DNA of 52,700 bases from Crocosphaera sp. (GTDB lineage: Bacteria; Cyanobacteriota; Cyanobacteriia; Cyanobacteriales; Microcystaceae), in contig NZ_JASJEB010000028.1 in assembly GCF_030064895.1 (NCBI RefSeq), forward strand, positions 1-52,700, read 5' to 3'. Made by a program: the position numbers and the translations under genes. This document shows, in pieces, positions 9,056-19,107 of this stretch; positions within the stretch are counted from its first letter, which is position 1, and each line of letters opens with the position of its first letter. The notes below the pieces were generated by a model. It searched no databases. It was given only the letters and a program-made list of their open reading frames with translations, and was not told the DNA's origin.

Positions 9056-10642
9056 TTAACTAGCAGAAACTTTCAAGGTTTTCAAATTAGTTAACTCACC
9101 CTCTAAGCTTACACTGCGACCATTTGCAGCGAGATGACGGACAATTTTATAAACAGATTCCACCTCATCAGGAGAACCAGCTTTTTCTGCCAAAGTTGCC
9201 ATATCTAACGCTTCAGAAGTTTCTTTAATCACCGTTTGTACCTTAGCTTGTAAATCCAAAATAGAGGCAGCCATTTTCTTCCCTGCTTCCACTCCAGGTT
9301 GATGATAAGCATTAATATTAACCAAGGAAGCATAGAAACTAACAGTCCTTTCATACAAGGCAATTAAAGCACCAACAATACGAGGATTAACTTGAGGAAT
9401 AGTAATAGTAATCGAGTCACGATTATTCTCAAATAAAGCTTGTCTTGTTCCCTGCAAAAAACCCGATAAAAAGTCCCCAGAAGTCACTCCAGGTTCAATT
9501 TCAAAAATGGTATCTCTGCCATCTTCTAAGACTTCGATAAAGGTAGCAAAAAAGTTAGGAACACCCTCTCTTAGTTGCTGTACATAAGCGTGTTGATCCG
9601 TCGATCCTTTATTCCCATAAACAGCAATTCCTTGATAAACAGTATTGCCATCAAGATCCTTTTCTTTACCCAAAGATTCCATGACTAACTGTTGTAAATA
9701 ACGACTAAACAACAGTAAACTATCTTTGTAAGGAAGAACTACCATATCCTTTTCTCCCTTACCATCCCCCGAATAATACCAGGCCAAAGCCAATAAAGCA
9801 GCCGGGTTGGTTTTGAGATCCTTAACCCGTGTTGCTTCATCCATTTCCTTGGCCCCAACCAACATTTCATCAATATTGATCCCTTGTAGGGCAGCCGGTA
9901 ATAAACCCACGGCAGATAGTTCAGAAGTTCTGCCCCCAACCCAGTCTTGCATAGGAAACCTAGCCAACCAGTTATCATCCACTGCTACTTTGTCCATTTT
10001 ACTGCCTGGCATGGTAACAGCAACCGCATGGGGTTCAAAAGCTAATCCCTTGCTACGGTAAGCATTTTTTACTTCCAACATCCCGTTACGGGTTTCTGGG
10101 GTTCCTCCTGACTTGCTGGTGATGAGGACTAGGGTGTTTTTGAGGTGATCACCAATTTGATCCATAACCCGATCAATACCAGCCGGATCATTATTATCAA
10201 TAAAATGAATCGCCATGGGAGGGGAAACATCCGATAATGCTTCGGCCACAAATTGTGGTCCTAAAGCTGATCCACCAATACCTACGGAAAGGACATGGGT
10301 AAACTTGTCTGCTGTGGGGGGTTTAATGGTTCCTGCGTGTACTTTTTGCACAAATTCGCCAATTTTAGCCAAAGGTTCGGTTATTTCCTTTCTCACTTCA
10401 TCATTGGGGGCTAACTCTGGGTCCCGCAACCAATAATGTCCCACCATGCGTCCTTCATCCGGGTTGGCGATCGCCCCACTTTCTAGGGTTTCCATATCTG
10501 CAAAGGCTTTGTCAAATTTTGGGGTTAGTTGTGTAACTAAGCTATCATCGAAGCGCATTCTGCTAATATCAACATAAACACCCAATCCTTTATGATAATA
10601 AAGCCAATCTTGGTAACGTTGCCACAGTTGTTGTTTATCCAT
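9056..10642 (-). CDS. pgi: glucose-6-phosphate isomerase
   Basis: Cytosolic enzyme interconverting glucose-6-phosphate and fructose-6-phosphate in glycolysis, gluconeogenesis and the oxidative pentose phosphate route. The 528 residues from the ATG at 10642 ([10 protein letters not shown]) match the cyanobacterial length; a frame extension to a TTG 54 bp upstream is unlikely. Sugar-phosphate sites are seen in [11 protein letters not shown] and [14 protein letters not shown], the PGI signature region is [16 protein letters not shown], and the catalytic His/Lys region is [17 protein letters not shown]. Monocistronic, with a 590-bp region upstream. Confidence 0.97.
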   Translation of the reverse strand: MDKQQLWQRYQDWLYYHKGLGVYVDISRMRFDDSLVTQLTPKFDKAFADMETLESGAIANPDEGRMVGHYWLRDPELAPNDEVRKEITEPLAKIGEFVQKVHAGTIKPPTADKFTHVLSVGIGGSALGPQFVAEALSDVSPPMAIHFIDNNDPAGIDRVMDQIGDHLKNTLVLITSKSGGTPETRNGMLEVKNAYRSKGLAFEPHAVAVTMPGSKMDKVAVDDNWLARFPMQDWVGGRTSELSAVGLLPAALQGINIDEMLVGAKEMDEATRVKDLKTNPAALLALAWYYSGDGKGEKDMVVLPYKDSLLLFSRYLQQLVMESLGKEKDLDGNTVYQGIAVYGNKGSTDQHAYVQQLREGVPNFFATFIEVLEDGRDTIFEIEPGVTSGDFLSGFLQGTRQALFENNRDSITITIPQVNPRIVGALIALYERTVSFYASLVNINAYHQPGVEAGKKMAASILDLQAKVQTVIKETSEALDMATLAEKAGSPDEVESVYKIVRHLAANGRSVSLEGELTNLKTLKVSAS

Positions 10643-11232
10643 AGGACTTATTGCACAAGTTTTTAACACAGGGGGGATTTTTTGACACTCCCTCAAATAA
10701 TCATAGATATATCTGCTAGGAAAATGGGCTTAAGATTTCGTTATTTTTTACGGAAATGATTACAGTTTGTACTTGTTTTTTTCTTAGTTAGATTGTTTGA
10801 TTTTTTTCTCAAAATTTATCTTATTTTTTCCTCTTTTGTTAACAATTCATAATATTGTAGTAAGAATTCTGATCAAGACTTTAACAAGATTCTTCGTACC
10901 TCGGAATGACAATTATTTATTTGACAATTTCTAATTTAGATTAACTACCACAATAATCATTAATAACTAATATTTATAATCTTTTCTTAATTATTGTAGA
11001 GAAGTTGACTCCTTACCATACCTGAGTTCGATATAAGGAAATTTCGAGAAAACTGACTCAAATCAGAAGTCTCAAACCTTCATTCTCTGGTTAAAAAAAT
11101 TATAACTCCTAACTCCTCACTCCTAACTCCGAACTCACGTTACCATAGCCTTGAAAAAAAAGATAGATCCTTGTAAAGTTTATTAAAAATACGTTACATT
11201 TAAGATTTAATATTTGCATTAGTCGATTTTCA
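10643..11232. other. long intergenic region between divergent pgi and a membrane protein gene
   Basis: About 590 bp of AT-rich DNA. I see no convincing gene, RNA gene or riboswitch. It holds the tandem repeat at 11104-11137 and a fragment around 10888-10910 (ATTCTTCGTACCTCGGAATGACA) that resembles a widespread cyanobacterial repeat. Promoters for both divergent genes must lie here, but no well-spaced -35/-10 pair stands out. Confidence 0.6.
11104..11137. repeat. short tandem repeat, AACTCCT units
   Basis: Imperfect heptamers AACTCCT/CACTCCT/AACTCCG repeat about five times. This is a typical cyanobacterial short tandemly repeated repetitive sequence, and its complement-like unit GGAGTTC recurs at 33888. 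Confidence 0.75.
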
Positions 11233-11874
11233 ATGAATTTATTAGATCAAAGGAAACCCATTTTAAGACGAAAGCAGAGGGATGTCTATTGTCAAGAATA
11301 TCAATCTTTAGTAAGTCTTTATCTCAAAATTGCTGGTAAAACGCTATATTCTGGTTTATATAGCTGTTTAGATCAAGTTTGCATTATTTGGGGCTTAATT
11401 GTTGCCTTTATCTTTTTAACGGCTCAATTTTCTCCCATTAGCTGGACAACTCAGGCCATCGCTTGGTCAATTTTAACAGTGGCTGGAACCTTGTCCATGA
11501 TGATTCTGACTCATTTTTGGGTAAAGCAAAGACAACTTAATTGGATCTTGTACGCTTGGGTTATTTTGATGGTTAGTGGTGTCGCGTTGACTGACTGTGG
11601 TATTTTTTTTGGATTGGGTATTATTCTGGCTAACCTATCTCATCTTTGGTTAGGGTTGTGTAGCTTAGGGTATATTATCACAGCGTTGGGGTTAAATTCC
11701 CGTGCTTTATTATTAGTAGGGTTAGGCCATTTATTGGGTATTTTTATTTTACCTTATGTCATGGGTTGGCAATTTTTAGCCACAGCAGTGATCATGGTGG
11801 TGAGTTTACTCGTATTAGCAGAGACACAGTGGGATATTAATTTATCTGCGATCGCAAAAGATCAAGAATTATAA
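11233..11874 (+). CDS. hypothetical polytopic membrane protein, 213 aa
   Basis: Integral membrane protein with about 45 polar N-terminal residues followed by roughly six hydrophobic helices (about 48-66, 74-95, 102-122, 124-145, 148-165, 170-195). Gly and Trp are frequent in the helices, and there is no recognisable transport or enzyme motif. The C-terminal tail is short and polar. It lies 90 bp upstream of sdhA on the same strand, so it may share a transcript with it, but no functional link is apparent. It is probably a conserved cyanobacterial protein of unknown function. Confidence 0.75.
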   Translation: MNLLDQRKPILRRKQRDVYCQEYQSLVSLYLKIAGKTLYSGLYSCLDQVCIIWGLIVAFIFLTAQFSPISWTTQAIAWSILTVAGTLSMMILTHFWVKQRQLNWILYAWVILMVSGVALTDCGIFFGLGIILANLSHLWLGLCSLGYIITALGLNSRALLLVGLGHLLGIFILPYVMGWQFLATAVIMVVSLLVLAETQWDINLSAIAKDQEL

Positions 11875-11964
11875 AATCGTTTATAAAATTTTAAGGGTTG
11901 TTTAGGGGTGTTAGTGCCTTGATAAGTTAGAGTCAAAAAGAGGAGAACTCTAGCTGATAAAAGT

Positions 11965-13692
11965 ATGTTACAACACGATGTAGTCATTGTGGGCGGTGGT
12001 TTAGCGGGATCTCGCGCTGCCCTAGAAATTAAACGCCTCAACCCAAGTATTGATGTGGCCGTCGTTGCCAAAACTCACCCCATTCGATCGCACTCAGTTG
12101 CGGCCCAAGGAGGGATCGCGGCCAGTCTGAAAAATGTTGACTCTGAAGACAGTTGGGAGTCTCATGCGTTTGATACAGTCAAAGGGTCGGACTATTTAGC
12201 GGATCAAGATGCAGTCGCTTTACTCACCAAACAGGCCCCCGATGTGATCATCGATCTCGAACATTTAGGGGTGTTATTTTCCCGTTTAGACAATGGAAAA
12301 ATTGCGCAACGGGCCTTTGGTGGCCACACCCACGATCGCACCTGTTACGCTGCGGATAAAACCGGCCACGCTATCCTCCATGAGTTAGTTAATAACCTCC
12401 GACGCAACGGCGTAAAAATTTATGATGAATGGTATGTGATGAAGTTGATCTTCGAAGATGGGGAAGCCAAAGGTATCGTTATGTATCATATCGAAGATGG
12501 CACCCTGGAAATCATTCAAAGTAAAGTGGTGATGTTTGCAACAGGAGGTTACGGCCGGGTATTTAACACTACTTCTAATGATTATGCTTCCACAGGAGAC
12601 GGTTTAGCCATGTCTGCCATCGCTGGAGTTCCCTTAGAAGACATGGAGTTTGTCCAGTTTCACCCTACCGGTTTATATCCTGTTGGTGTCTTAATTTCCG
12701 AAGCAGTGAGAGGGGAAGGGGCATACCTTATTAATAGCGAAGGAAGGCGGTTTATGGAAGATTATGCCCCGTCACGCATGGAACTAGCCCCCCGTGACAT
12801 CACTTCTCGCGCCATTACCCTAGAAATACGCGCCGGACGGGGTGTACATCCTAATGGTAGCGCAGGAGGCCCTTTTATATATTTGGATCTGCGTCACATG
12901 GGTAAAGAAAAGATCATGAGTCGGGTTCCTTTTTGTTGGGAAGAAGCACACCGTTTGGTGGGAGTTGATGCGGTTTATGAACCGATGCCGGTGCGTCCTA
13001 CAGCACATTATTGCATGGGTGGCATTCCGGTTAATACTCAAGGTAGAGTCCGGTTAAGCAGCGATCGCCTCGCAGAAGGGTTTTTTGCTGCTGGAGAATG
13101 TGCTTGTGTGTCTGTACACGGAGCCAATCGTTTGGGCAGTAATTCTTTATTGGAATGTGTGGTTTATGGCAAAATTACAGGGGAAAATATTGCTTATTAT
13201 GTGCAAGATAGGAAGTTTTCTCAGTTGGATGGGGAAGCTTATTTACAGGAGGCAAAAGAGCGTATTTCTGGACTTTTAAATAAAGAAGGAAGCATTCGTC
13301 TTGGGGCATTACGTCAACAGTTTCAAGATTCTATGGCGGAACATTGTGGGGTATTTCGGACTGAAGAATTAATGCAGGAAGGTATTGATAAAATCCAAGA
13401 ATTTAAGGCTCAATACGACAACATTTATCTCGATGATCAAGGAAGTTGTTGGAATACAGAGTTAATTGAAGCTATGGAATTACGTAATATTATGGTAGTG
13501 GGAGAAATGATTTTAACCTCTGCTTTAAACCGTAAAGAAAGTCGTGGGGCCCATTCACGGGAAGATTATACAAAACGGGATGATCCCAACTTTTTGAAGC
13601 ATACTTTGGCTTATTATTCTTCTGCTGGTTTGGATATTCAATATATGAATGTGGTGGTTAATATGTTTGAACCGAAAGAACGAAAATATTAA
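11965..13692 (+). CDS. sdhA: succinate dehydrogenase / fumarate reductase flavoprotein subunit
   Basis: FAD-containing catalytic subunit oxidising succinate to fumarate at the thylakoid or plasma membrane and feeding the quinone pool. The 575 residues show the Rossmann motif [17 protein letters not shown] (6-22), the flavinylation region [11 protein letters not shown], substrate-binding segments [12 protein letters not shown] and [14 protein letters not shown], and [14 protein letters not shown]. The C-terminal SdhA domain (about 420-575) contains AHSREDY. The iron-sulfur subunit is not adjacent, as is usual in cyanobacteria. L-aspartate oxidase (NadB) is a relative, but the length and the C-terminal Arg/His pattern favour SdhA. 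Confidence 0.93.
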   Translation: MLQHDVVIVGGGLAGSRAALEIKRLNPSIDVAVVAKTHPIRSHSVAAQGGIAASLKNVDSEDSWESHAFDTVKGSDYLADQDAVALLTKQAPDVIIDLEHLGVLFSRLDNGKIAQRAFGGHTHDRTCYAADKTGHAILHELVNNLRRNGVKIYDEWYVMKLIFEDGEAKGIVMYHIEDGTLEIIQSKVVMFATGGYGRVFNTTSNDYASTGDGLAMSAIAGVPLEDMEFVQFHPTGLYPVGVLISEAVRGEGAYLINSEGRRFMEDYAPSRMELAPRDITSRAITLEIRAGRGVHPNGSAGGPFIYLDLRHMGKEKIMSRVPFCWEEAHRLVGVDAVYEPMPVRPTAHYCMGGIPVNTQGRVRLSSDRLAEGFFAAGECACVSVHGANRLGSNSLLECVVYGKITGENIAYYVQDRKFSQLDGEAYLQEAKERISGLLNKEGSIRLGALRQQFQDSMAEHCGVFRTEELMQEGIDKIQEFKAQYDNIYLDDQGSCWNTELIEAMELRNIMVVGEMILTSALNRKESRGAHSREDYTKRDDPNFLKHTLAYYSSAGLDIQYMNVVVNMFEPKERKY

Positions 13693-13706
13693 TAATTAGA
13701 CAACCT

Positions 13707-13733
13707 TGTAAGGTGGGTATTGCCCACCCTACA
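13707..13733. repeat. TGTAAGGTGGG-TATT-GCCCACCCTACA palindrome after sdhA
   Basis: A nearly perfect inverted repeat begins 15 bp after the sdhA stop codon and can form a stem of about 10 bp with a small bulge. It is of the same family as 9032-9048 and could act as the sdhA transcript end, although there is no long T-run. Confidence 0.6.
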
Positions 13734-13847
13734 GGGAAATTTTTTAATAATTCTTAAGCTTTTGTTAAAGTAAGTAATTCTATTGATTAAAATAGGTTTA
13801 GAATAAAGTTTATTCTTACATAGTTCTATCTAGTTGGACATAATGAG

Positions 13848-14879
13848 ATGAAATATAAATTAGATCACGAAGCAAAAACGTTTGGAGATTGGGCTTATTT
13901 AGCTGTTGCTAAACACTATAAAAAATTCTTATCTCATGAATTAGCTGTATTAGAAGATAAAGATCCCGAAGAATTACATCAAATGCGTGTGGGAATGCGA
14001 CGCTTAAGAAGTGCAATTAATGGCTTTACTTCTGCTTTAAATTTACCTGAAAATGGACAGGGTAAAAAAGTAGGTAAAATTGCTAAAGCATTGGGAAATT
14101 TACGAGATTTAGATGTTTTGGAAGATAGCTTAAATAATCAATATTATCCTAATTTACCTAAAGATGAACAGAAACAATTAAAACAAGGATTATCTCGTTT
14201 AGAAAAAGAACGAAAAAAAGCATTTAAAAAAGTAAAAGAGACTTTAAATAGTCAAAACTATTTTAATTTGAAACAAGCTTTTGATGAGTGGTTAAAAAAT
14301 CCTAAATATCATGATATTGCAGAAGTTTCTATTGAGATAATTTTGGCTGATCTTCTCTTACCAGAAGTTAGTCAATTAATGTTACATCCAGGGTGGGTGA
14401 TTGGGGTTAAGTTTAAATCAGGAATCATCAATTTTCCTGATAATTTATCTAAAAAATCAGTAGAATTTTTATTAGATAAACAAGGATTAATATTACACGA
14501 TTTAAGGAAAGCAGCGAAACGAACTCGTTATAATATGGAGTTATTTACCCAGTTTTATGGCGATACTTATCAAAGTTATGTCAAGGATATTAAAAAGATT
14601 CAAAGTATCTTAGGAGATATTCAAGATAGCTTTGTTTTAGTAGAGTATCTTGATCAGATTTTTGATGATAATATTCTCAGTAATATGCCAACTTTTTGCA
14701 AAATTTTACAAGATAGTCGTTATAAGAAGTGGCAAGAATGGGAAAAATTACAGCGAAAATTTCTCAATCATCAAACTCGAAAAAACCTGCATCTTACTAT
14801 TTTAGAACCTTCTATTATTGAGCATAAAATAGAGGATAGTCAAGGGAACTCTCACAAGGTTGTAGAGGAAATAGTATAG
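13848..14879 (+). CDS. CHAD domain-containing protein
   Basis: Helical protein of 343 residues of the CHAD family, whose conserved histidines and basic residues bind inorganic polyphosphate. Signatures are LHQMRVGMRRLRSAINGF (about 44-60), LGNLRDLDVLE (about 82), LHDLRKAAKRTRYNMELF (about 215) and LGDIQDSFVLVEYL (about 255), giving the two four-helix repeats typical of the fold. No CYTH triphosphatase domain is fused or adjacent. A role in polyphosphate granules is inferred from the family, not shown here. The gene is monocistronic, 155 bp after sdhA. Confidence 0.9.
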   Translation: MKYKLDHEAKTFGDWAYLAVAKHYKKFLSHELAVLEDKDPEELHQMRVGMRRLRSAINGFTSALNLPENGQGKKVGKIAKALGNLRDLDVLEDSLNNQYYPNLPKDEQKQLKQGLSRLEKERKKAFKKVKETLNSQNYFNLKQAFDEWLKNPKYHDIAEVSIEIILADLLLPEVSQLMLHPGWVIGVKFKSGIINFPDNLSKKSVEFLLDKQGLILHDLRKAAKRTRYNMELFTQFYGDTYQSYVKDIKKIQSILGDIQDSFVLVEYLDQIFDDNILSNMPTFCKILQDSRYKKWQEWEKLQRKFLNHQTRKNLHLTILEPSIIEHKIEDSQGNSHKVVEEIV

Positions 14880-15166
14880 CAATAGACAGGCTAATTAGGA
14901 CACATAAATTATATTTTAAGGGAACAGAAAAATGTCCTAATAGCTTTGGCGAATGCTATGTCTACAAATATTTCGTAATAACAACAAAAGTTTACTAATG
15001 TGTAACGAAAACCAAATAATTATCAAATAAGATGTTATTTTTTTCTAATGGCTTGAAAATCAAATTATAATATTTATCAAGGGAGTGTTCCCTTAATGTC
15101 TTTGTTATTAATTAGCAAAGTGTGGCATGAGGAGAGAGAAATCATATTCTAGTTCTGAGGAATGCC

Positions 15167-15508
15167 ATGAAAATTATACCCTCGGTTTTGATTACTGTTA
15201 GTGTTCTTTTGGTTGCACCTAACGCCGTTGGTCAAGTTCGTCGTTCTTCTGATTTTAACACATTAGCAACCACATCTAGCGAAGATTTAGGAAGAGTTGA
15301 ATCCAGAAGCATAGAAGATTGGCCATGGGCATTTGGACCAAGTATTGAACCCATACCTGGTCTTACACCTTATCCTCTTAGACCTGATCCTACTATCAGT
15401 CTTGACGAAATTAAACGTAGAAATCTCAATGAAGCTTATCAAGATGTTGATAATCAGTTAGGAGACTATCAACGTCCAACTTATCGTTCTCCTGTGGTTG
15501 ATTTTTAA
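15167..15508 (+). CDS. small secreted protein, 113 aa, unknown
   Basis: The 113 residues begin with a signal peptide (MKIIPSVLITVSVLLVAPNAVG, cleavage likely around 22-24). The mature part is polar and rich in Pro, Ser and Asp, with the stretch PGLTPYPLRPDP, and has no known domain. The upstream region has a TATAAT-like box at 15066-15071 followed by a small inverted repeat AAGGGA-GTGT-TCCCTT (15079-15094) that could be an operator or leader hairpin. A perfect hairpin follows the gene, and then a broken gene with a faintly similar segment (IS..EIKR). Function unknown. Confidence 0.65.
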   Translation: MKIIPSVLITVSVLLVAPNAVGQVRRSSDFNTLATTSSEDLGRVESRSIEDWPWAFGPSIEPIPGLTPYPLRPDPTISLDEIKRRNLNEAYQDVDNQLGDYQRPTYRSPVVDF

Positions 15509-15550
15509 TAGGTTTTGGGATTGTGTGCTATTGTTTGCCATAATGCTTGT

Positions 15551-15579
15551 TAGTCCTCTAGTTGGTAACTAGAGGACTA
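15551..15579. terminator. perfect 13-bp hairpin after small secreted protein gene
   Basis: TAGTCCTCTAGTT and its exact complement AACTAGAGGACTA flank a 3-nt loop GGT, 42 bp after the stop codon. This is a very stable stem for this AT-rich region. Only a short, mixed A/T stretch with CTTTTT follows at about 15587, so it is either a terminator or an RNA 3'-end stabiliser. Confidence 0.6.
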
Positions 15580-15608
15580 ATATAAACTTTTTCTATGGAA
15601 TCTTGGTT

Positions 15609-15893
15609 ATGTCTAAATTGGAGTTTTTTAGATATTCAATTGTAACAATTTGTATAATATTTAGCACTGTTTCAAAGTTGAATATTGGAAATATAGAACT
15701 TTTCCGGACCGCAAATTCCATTCTAAGAAGAGGTTCAAGAGTTGATATTAGCTAAAAAGAAATTAAGCGTCTTTATGAAGCTATAAAAAGATGTAAACAA
15801 AAGGAAGAGGATAAAAATGAAGCTATTTGGAAGAAATATTTAGAGATTGAGGAAACTCTTAAATCGTTAATGGGAGGTAATTCAAATGAATAA
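15609..15893 (+). pseudogene. small gene interrupted by an in-frame TAA
   Basis: A continuous frame of 94 codons from ATG 15609 to TAA 15893 is broken only by TAA at 15753-15755 (codon 49). The first half has a hydrophobic N-terminal segment (SIVTICIIFSTVS, residues 10-22) like a signal peptide. The second half is a charged helix-like stretch (KEIKRLYEAIKRCKQKEEDK) with coding-like composition. The junction IS*KEIKRLYEA resembles ISLDEIKRRNLNEA in the small secreted protein just upstream, so this may be a diverged, inactivated relative. It could instead be two tiny genes, but no start or binding site is seen for the second half. Confidence 0.5.
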
Positions 15894-15927
15894 TTTTGTA
15901 GTAATTTTTTCAGAACTAAAAAGCAGG

Positions 15928-18159
15928 TTAAGAAAGAATATTTTGCATATCTTGTTCTCGATAGTGCAATCTTTCTATTAATAGTTTAACAATAAATTTG
16001 TGGAACGCTGATGCTAGTTTAGGTTCTTCTCTTTCCATGCGTTTAAAAGCATGACTTGAGAAAAAATAGACAGAACTATGTTCATCAGCTATAACAGAAG
16101 CAGAGTGATTAGACTGACTATAAAACCCCATTTCTCCGATAATTGTCTCGCTTTTATAGGTTCGCAAACATTTAGTTTGATCGGGGGTTATTTCTTTGAT
16201 AACACGTAGTTGTCCTGACTCTAAAAAATACATTCCTAAATTTAATTGTCCCTGACTAAATAAAACTTCTCCTGGTAATAATTTAAACGGTTTAAGATAA
16301 CTAATCAGTTTAGTAATATCTACAGAAGGAGGAAAATAGTTACTTAACTGTGTTTCCAATAATTGACAACTTTTATGACTAGGATAATATTGTTCAAGTA
16401 ATTGTTCTTCACACCAAGCTAAACCAATATTTTTTTCTTCAAAAACATGAATAAAATTATCTTCTAAACCAACTTGTTTTTCTAACTTTTCTTGAGCTTT
16501 TTTAGTTAAGTTAGTGAGGATTAAATTAACGGAGTACTTTTGCAGTAATTGTTTGATTTTAATAAAGTTAATCAAGGCAGAAGAATCTAAACCATTAACC
16601 ACACGAAAATCTAATAATACAAAGTTAATAGAAGTTTTATTCCCATCATATAAACGGTTGCGAATCGTATTAAATAATTGATTAGCAGTTCCAAAAAACA
16701 ACCAACCTTGTAAGTCTAAAATATAAACATTTTTACCATATTTTTTGATAATTTTAGTTTCTAAAGATGAACGTTGTACATGGGAAAGCGAGTGAAATAA
16801 AGACGCACTATTTTTGATAATACTAAGACGACTAGATTTAAAAACAAAGAGAATCATTGCCACAATTGCTCCTACAATAAGTCCCTGTAATAATCCCCAA
16901 AAACCGATACAAACTACAATCAATAAAACTAAAAAATAATCAGGTTTTGACAAATTCCACCAACCATCATAAAGCCATTCTACTAAAAAATTTAAGCCTA
17001 AAAATAAAGTCAATCCTCCGATTAAAACTTCAGGTAATAAAGATAAAATTGACATTCCTCCAAACAAAGCTAAAGCACAAAATCCACTCAATAACCACCC
17101 AACAATACGACTAGAAGCTCCTAAACGATGATTAAGAACAGAACGACTTAATGATACATAACTGGTTAAACCTCCACCCATTAAGCCAGATAAAATATTA
17201 GCAATTCCTGTTATTTTTAACTCATGATTGAGGGCGATATCTTTTTGTAAAGCCACCTCGATACCACTAATATTTAAAAGCAGTCCTATCACCCCCAAAA
17301 GAATAATAGAAAACATTTTGGGTAGGTGATGAACAATAAGAGATAAATCAGCATTTTTTAAAGTATCAAATGTTAAGGCTGGTAAAGAAGTATTTTGTTG
17401 TATTGGTTGCATTAGTAATCCCATCACTCTCGCTTCATCGATAGAAATTCCTGTTATTCCTAAGAATAAATAGAAAGCAACTACTGTCAGAAACATAATA
17501 GCTGGTAACACTAAACAATGTCTAACAAAACGTAAGGTTATCAATAATAGAAAAGCAAATATAAACTCAGGCAACCAATGGGATAAAATCTCCCAAGAAA
17601 ATAATTGACTAAAATCATTTAAACTAAGTTCAATTCCTGCATAATTTCTAATAATACCTGATACTAATAACCAACCTGTTCCCGCTAAAAATCCCCCAAT
17701 AACTGGATAAGGAACATAGCGAACTAAACTACCTAAACGAAAAAAACCGAGAGTAAAAAAAACAATTCCGCTGAGAATTCCCGTAAGAATAATGATAACA
17801 ATAAGAGTTAATAAAGTCGTCTCGATATTATCAAGAGAGGATGGGGCAACAATGGTACTAGCAATAACACTTAAAATAGCTACAGGAGGTTCTTGAATAG
17901 AAGGAATAATACCAGGTAATGAGGTTCTAGAAGCAATAAATAATCCTGTAACAATATTACTAATTAAAATTAAAGCAATACCAATAGAAATATAAGGAGA
18001 CAAAGAACCAGAGAAAATTAAATTACTACAAGAAACTGCCCAAATAATAGAAAGAGTTGCCCCTATTAAACTAGCAGTAAAACTAGAAAAAAAACGTAGA
18101 GGATGAAACTCTTTTTCGATAAAAGTAGAAACTTTTGAAAAGTAAGAAGAATCGGACAC
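15928..18159 (-). CDS. SulP-family anion transporter fused to STAS and cyclic-nucleotide-binding domains
   Basis: Inner-membrane transporter of the SulP (SLC26) family, 743 residues. About 10-14 membrane helices lie in residues 20-430, including the conserved SIQEPPVAILS segment and ALQKDIALNHELKITGIANI. A STAS domain follows (about 455-570, YILDLQGWLFFGTA, FRVVNGLDSSALINF), then a C-terminal cNMP-binding/CRP-type domain (about 615-735, LLPGEVLFSQGQLNLGMYFLESGQLRV, IIGEMGFYS). Known relatives carry sulfate, bicarbonate or other anions; the substrate here is unknown. The fused sensor suggests gating by cAMP or a related ligand. The canonical Arg-Ala phosphate-binding pair is not clearly present (NHSASVIADE), so nucleotide binding is uncertain. 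Confidence 0.9.
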   Translation of the reverse strand: MSDSSYFSKVSTFIEKEFHPLRFFSSFTASLIGATLSIIWAVSCSNLIFSGSLSPYISIGIALILISNIVTGLFIASRTSLPGIIPSIQEPPVAILSVIASTIVAPSSLDNIETTLLTLIVIIILTGILSGIVFFTLGFFRLGSLVRYVPYPVIGGFLAGTGWLLVSGIIRNYAGIELSLNDFSQLFSWEILSHWLPEFIFAFLLLITLRFVRHCLVLPAIMFLTVVAFYLFLGITGISIDEARVMGLLMQPIQQNTSLPALTFDTLKNADLSLIVHHLPKMFSIILLGVIGLLLNISGIEVALQKDIALNHELKITGIANILSGLMGGGLTSYVSLSRSVLNHRLGASSRIVGWLLSGFCALALFGGMSILSLLPEVLIGGLTLFLGLNFLVEWLYDGWWNLSKPDYFLVLLIVVCIGFWGLLQGLIVGAIVAMILFVFKSSRLSIIKNSASLFHSLSHVQRSSLETKIIKKYGKNVYILDLQGWLFFGTANQLFNTIRNRLYDGNKTSINFVLLDFRVVNGLDSSALINFIKIKQLLQKYSVNLILTNLTKKAQEKLEKQVGLEDNFIHVFEEKNIGLAWCEEQLLEQYYPSHKSCQLLETQLSNYFPPSVDITKLISYLKPFKLLPGEVLFSQGQLNLGMYFLESGQLRVIKEITPDQTKCLRTYKSETIIGEMGFYSQSNHSASVIADEHSSVYFFSSHAFKRMEREEPKLASAFHKFIVKLLIERLHYREQDMQNILS

Positions 18160-18210
18160 AATTTTTAAATATAAATTTTATAAACTTTGGTGCATTATTA
18201 TAACCTAAAC

Positions 18211-18248
18211 AATGGATAATGGACAATGGATAATGGACAATGGATAAT
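18211..18248. repeat. short tandem repeat, AATGGATAATGGAC units
   Basis: The 14-bp unit AATGGATAATGGAC repeats 2.7 times between the trmB and SulP genes. It is a cyanobacterial short tandem repeat of unknown function. Confidence 0.8.
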
Positions 18249-18361
18249 TTTGGATTTTGGGGTTATATTAGATTTGATGAAGTATAAGTAGTGCAAGCAT
18301 CTTGCTTGCTATTTTTAGAATTATACTACTTTCATCAACGGAGACTAGAAATTTTAACGCT

Positions 18362-18389
18362 GTAGGGGTCAACGGCCGTTGACCCCTAC
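18362..18389. repeat. perfect 28-bp palindrome GTAGGGGTCAACGG...
   Basis: GTAGGGGTCAACGG is followed directly by its exact complement, 15 bp after the end of trmB. A close relative with a small central loop is at 51799-51824, just after the TamB-like gene. Both copies sit at the 3' end of a gene, which suggests a dispersed palindromic element used as, or tolerated as, a transcript-end hairpin. Confidence 0.75.
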
Positions 18390-18403
18390 GATAATGTGTA
18401 ACT

Positions 18404-19048
18404 TTAACTAACAGCAGTAAGTTGAAGAGAAACCCGATAAACAGGTTGATTTTTATTCAACGTAGCAATTTCTCTTTCTGTAGGAATAGGAAAAGTATTT
18501 TCCTTTAACCAAGTTTCTGAATGTTGCTTTTGAAAACAAGTATTAGCCAAAAAATTATCTGCCATTTCTTCAGCAACTTCTTTAATATCTGATTGTAAAA
18601 AAACCGATCCATCCCTCACTAAATAAGTAGCGATCGCATTAACTAAACCCGGTTGGACAACTCGTCTTTTTTGGTGACTCCGTTTGAACCAAGGATCAGG
18701 AAATTGAATGGTAACACAATCTAAAACTTGAGGGGGAAAAGACTCTAATATTGAATCAATATAGAGATTAATATTACAAAAAAGAAAATGGAGGTTAGAT
18801 AACTGTAAATTATCCCGTTGTTCATTCGCTTCAATCACCAAAGGTTCTCTAATTTCTATGCCCAAAAAATTAATTTCAGGATATAATGGAGCCATCTTCA
18901 ACAAAAATTTGCCCCTACCACAACCAATGTCTAAATGAAGGGGTCTATCGAGATGAGAATAAACAGTGTCCCACTCAGGTAAAATCAAAGGTTGACGGTA
19001 TTTTCTACTTAAAGGGTTAACGTGTTGACGGACACGGACTCTTGCCAA
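18404..19048 (-). CDS. trmB: tRNA (guanine-N7-)-methyltransferase
   Basis: SAM-dependent enzyme methylating G46 at N7 in the variable loop of tRNAs. The 214 residues show the SAM-binding motif LHLDIGCGRGKFLLKMA (about 37-53), FLGIEIRE, and the diagnostic TrmB signature IQFPDPWFKRSHQKRRVVQP (about 114-133). It is divergent from the metallophosphoesterase gene across 59 bp, so the two promoters overlap. A 28-bp palindrome sits right after its stop codon. Confidence 0.96.
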   Translation of the reverse strand: MARVRVRQHVNPLSRKYRQPLILPEWDTVYSHLDRPLHLDIGCGRGKFLLKMAPLYPEINFLGIEIREPLVIEANEQRDNLQLSNLHFLFCNINLYIDSILESFPPQVLDCVTIQFPDPWFKRSHQKRRVVQPGLVNAIATYLVRDGSVFLQSDIKEVAEEMADNFLANTCFQKQHSETWLKENTFPIPTEREIATLNKNQPVYRVSLQLTAVS

Positions 19049-19107
19049 AATGACTCTCTCCTATCTATGCTCAATGATAAAGATGTGCTTGAGTTAAAGA
19101 ATTTTTT

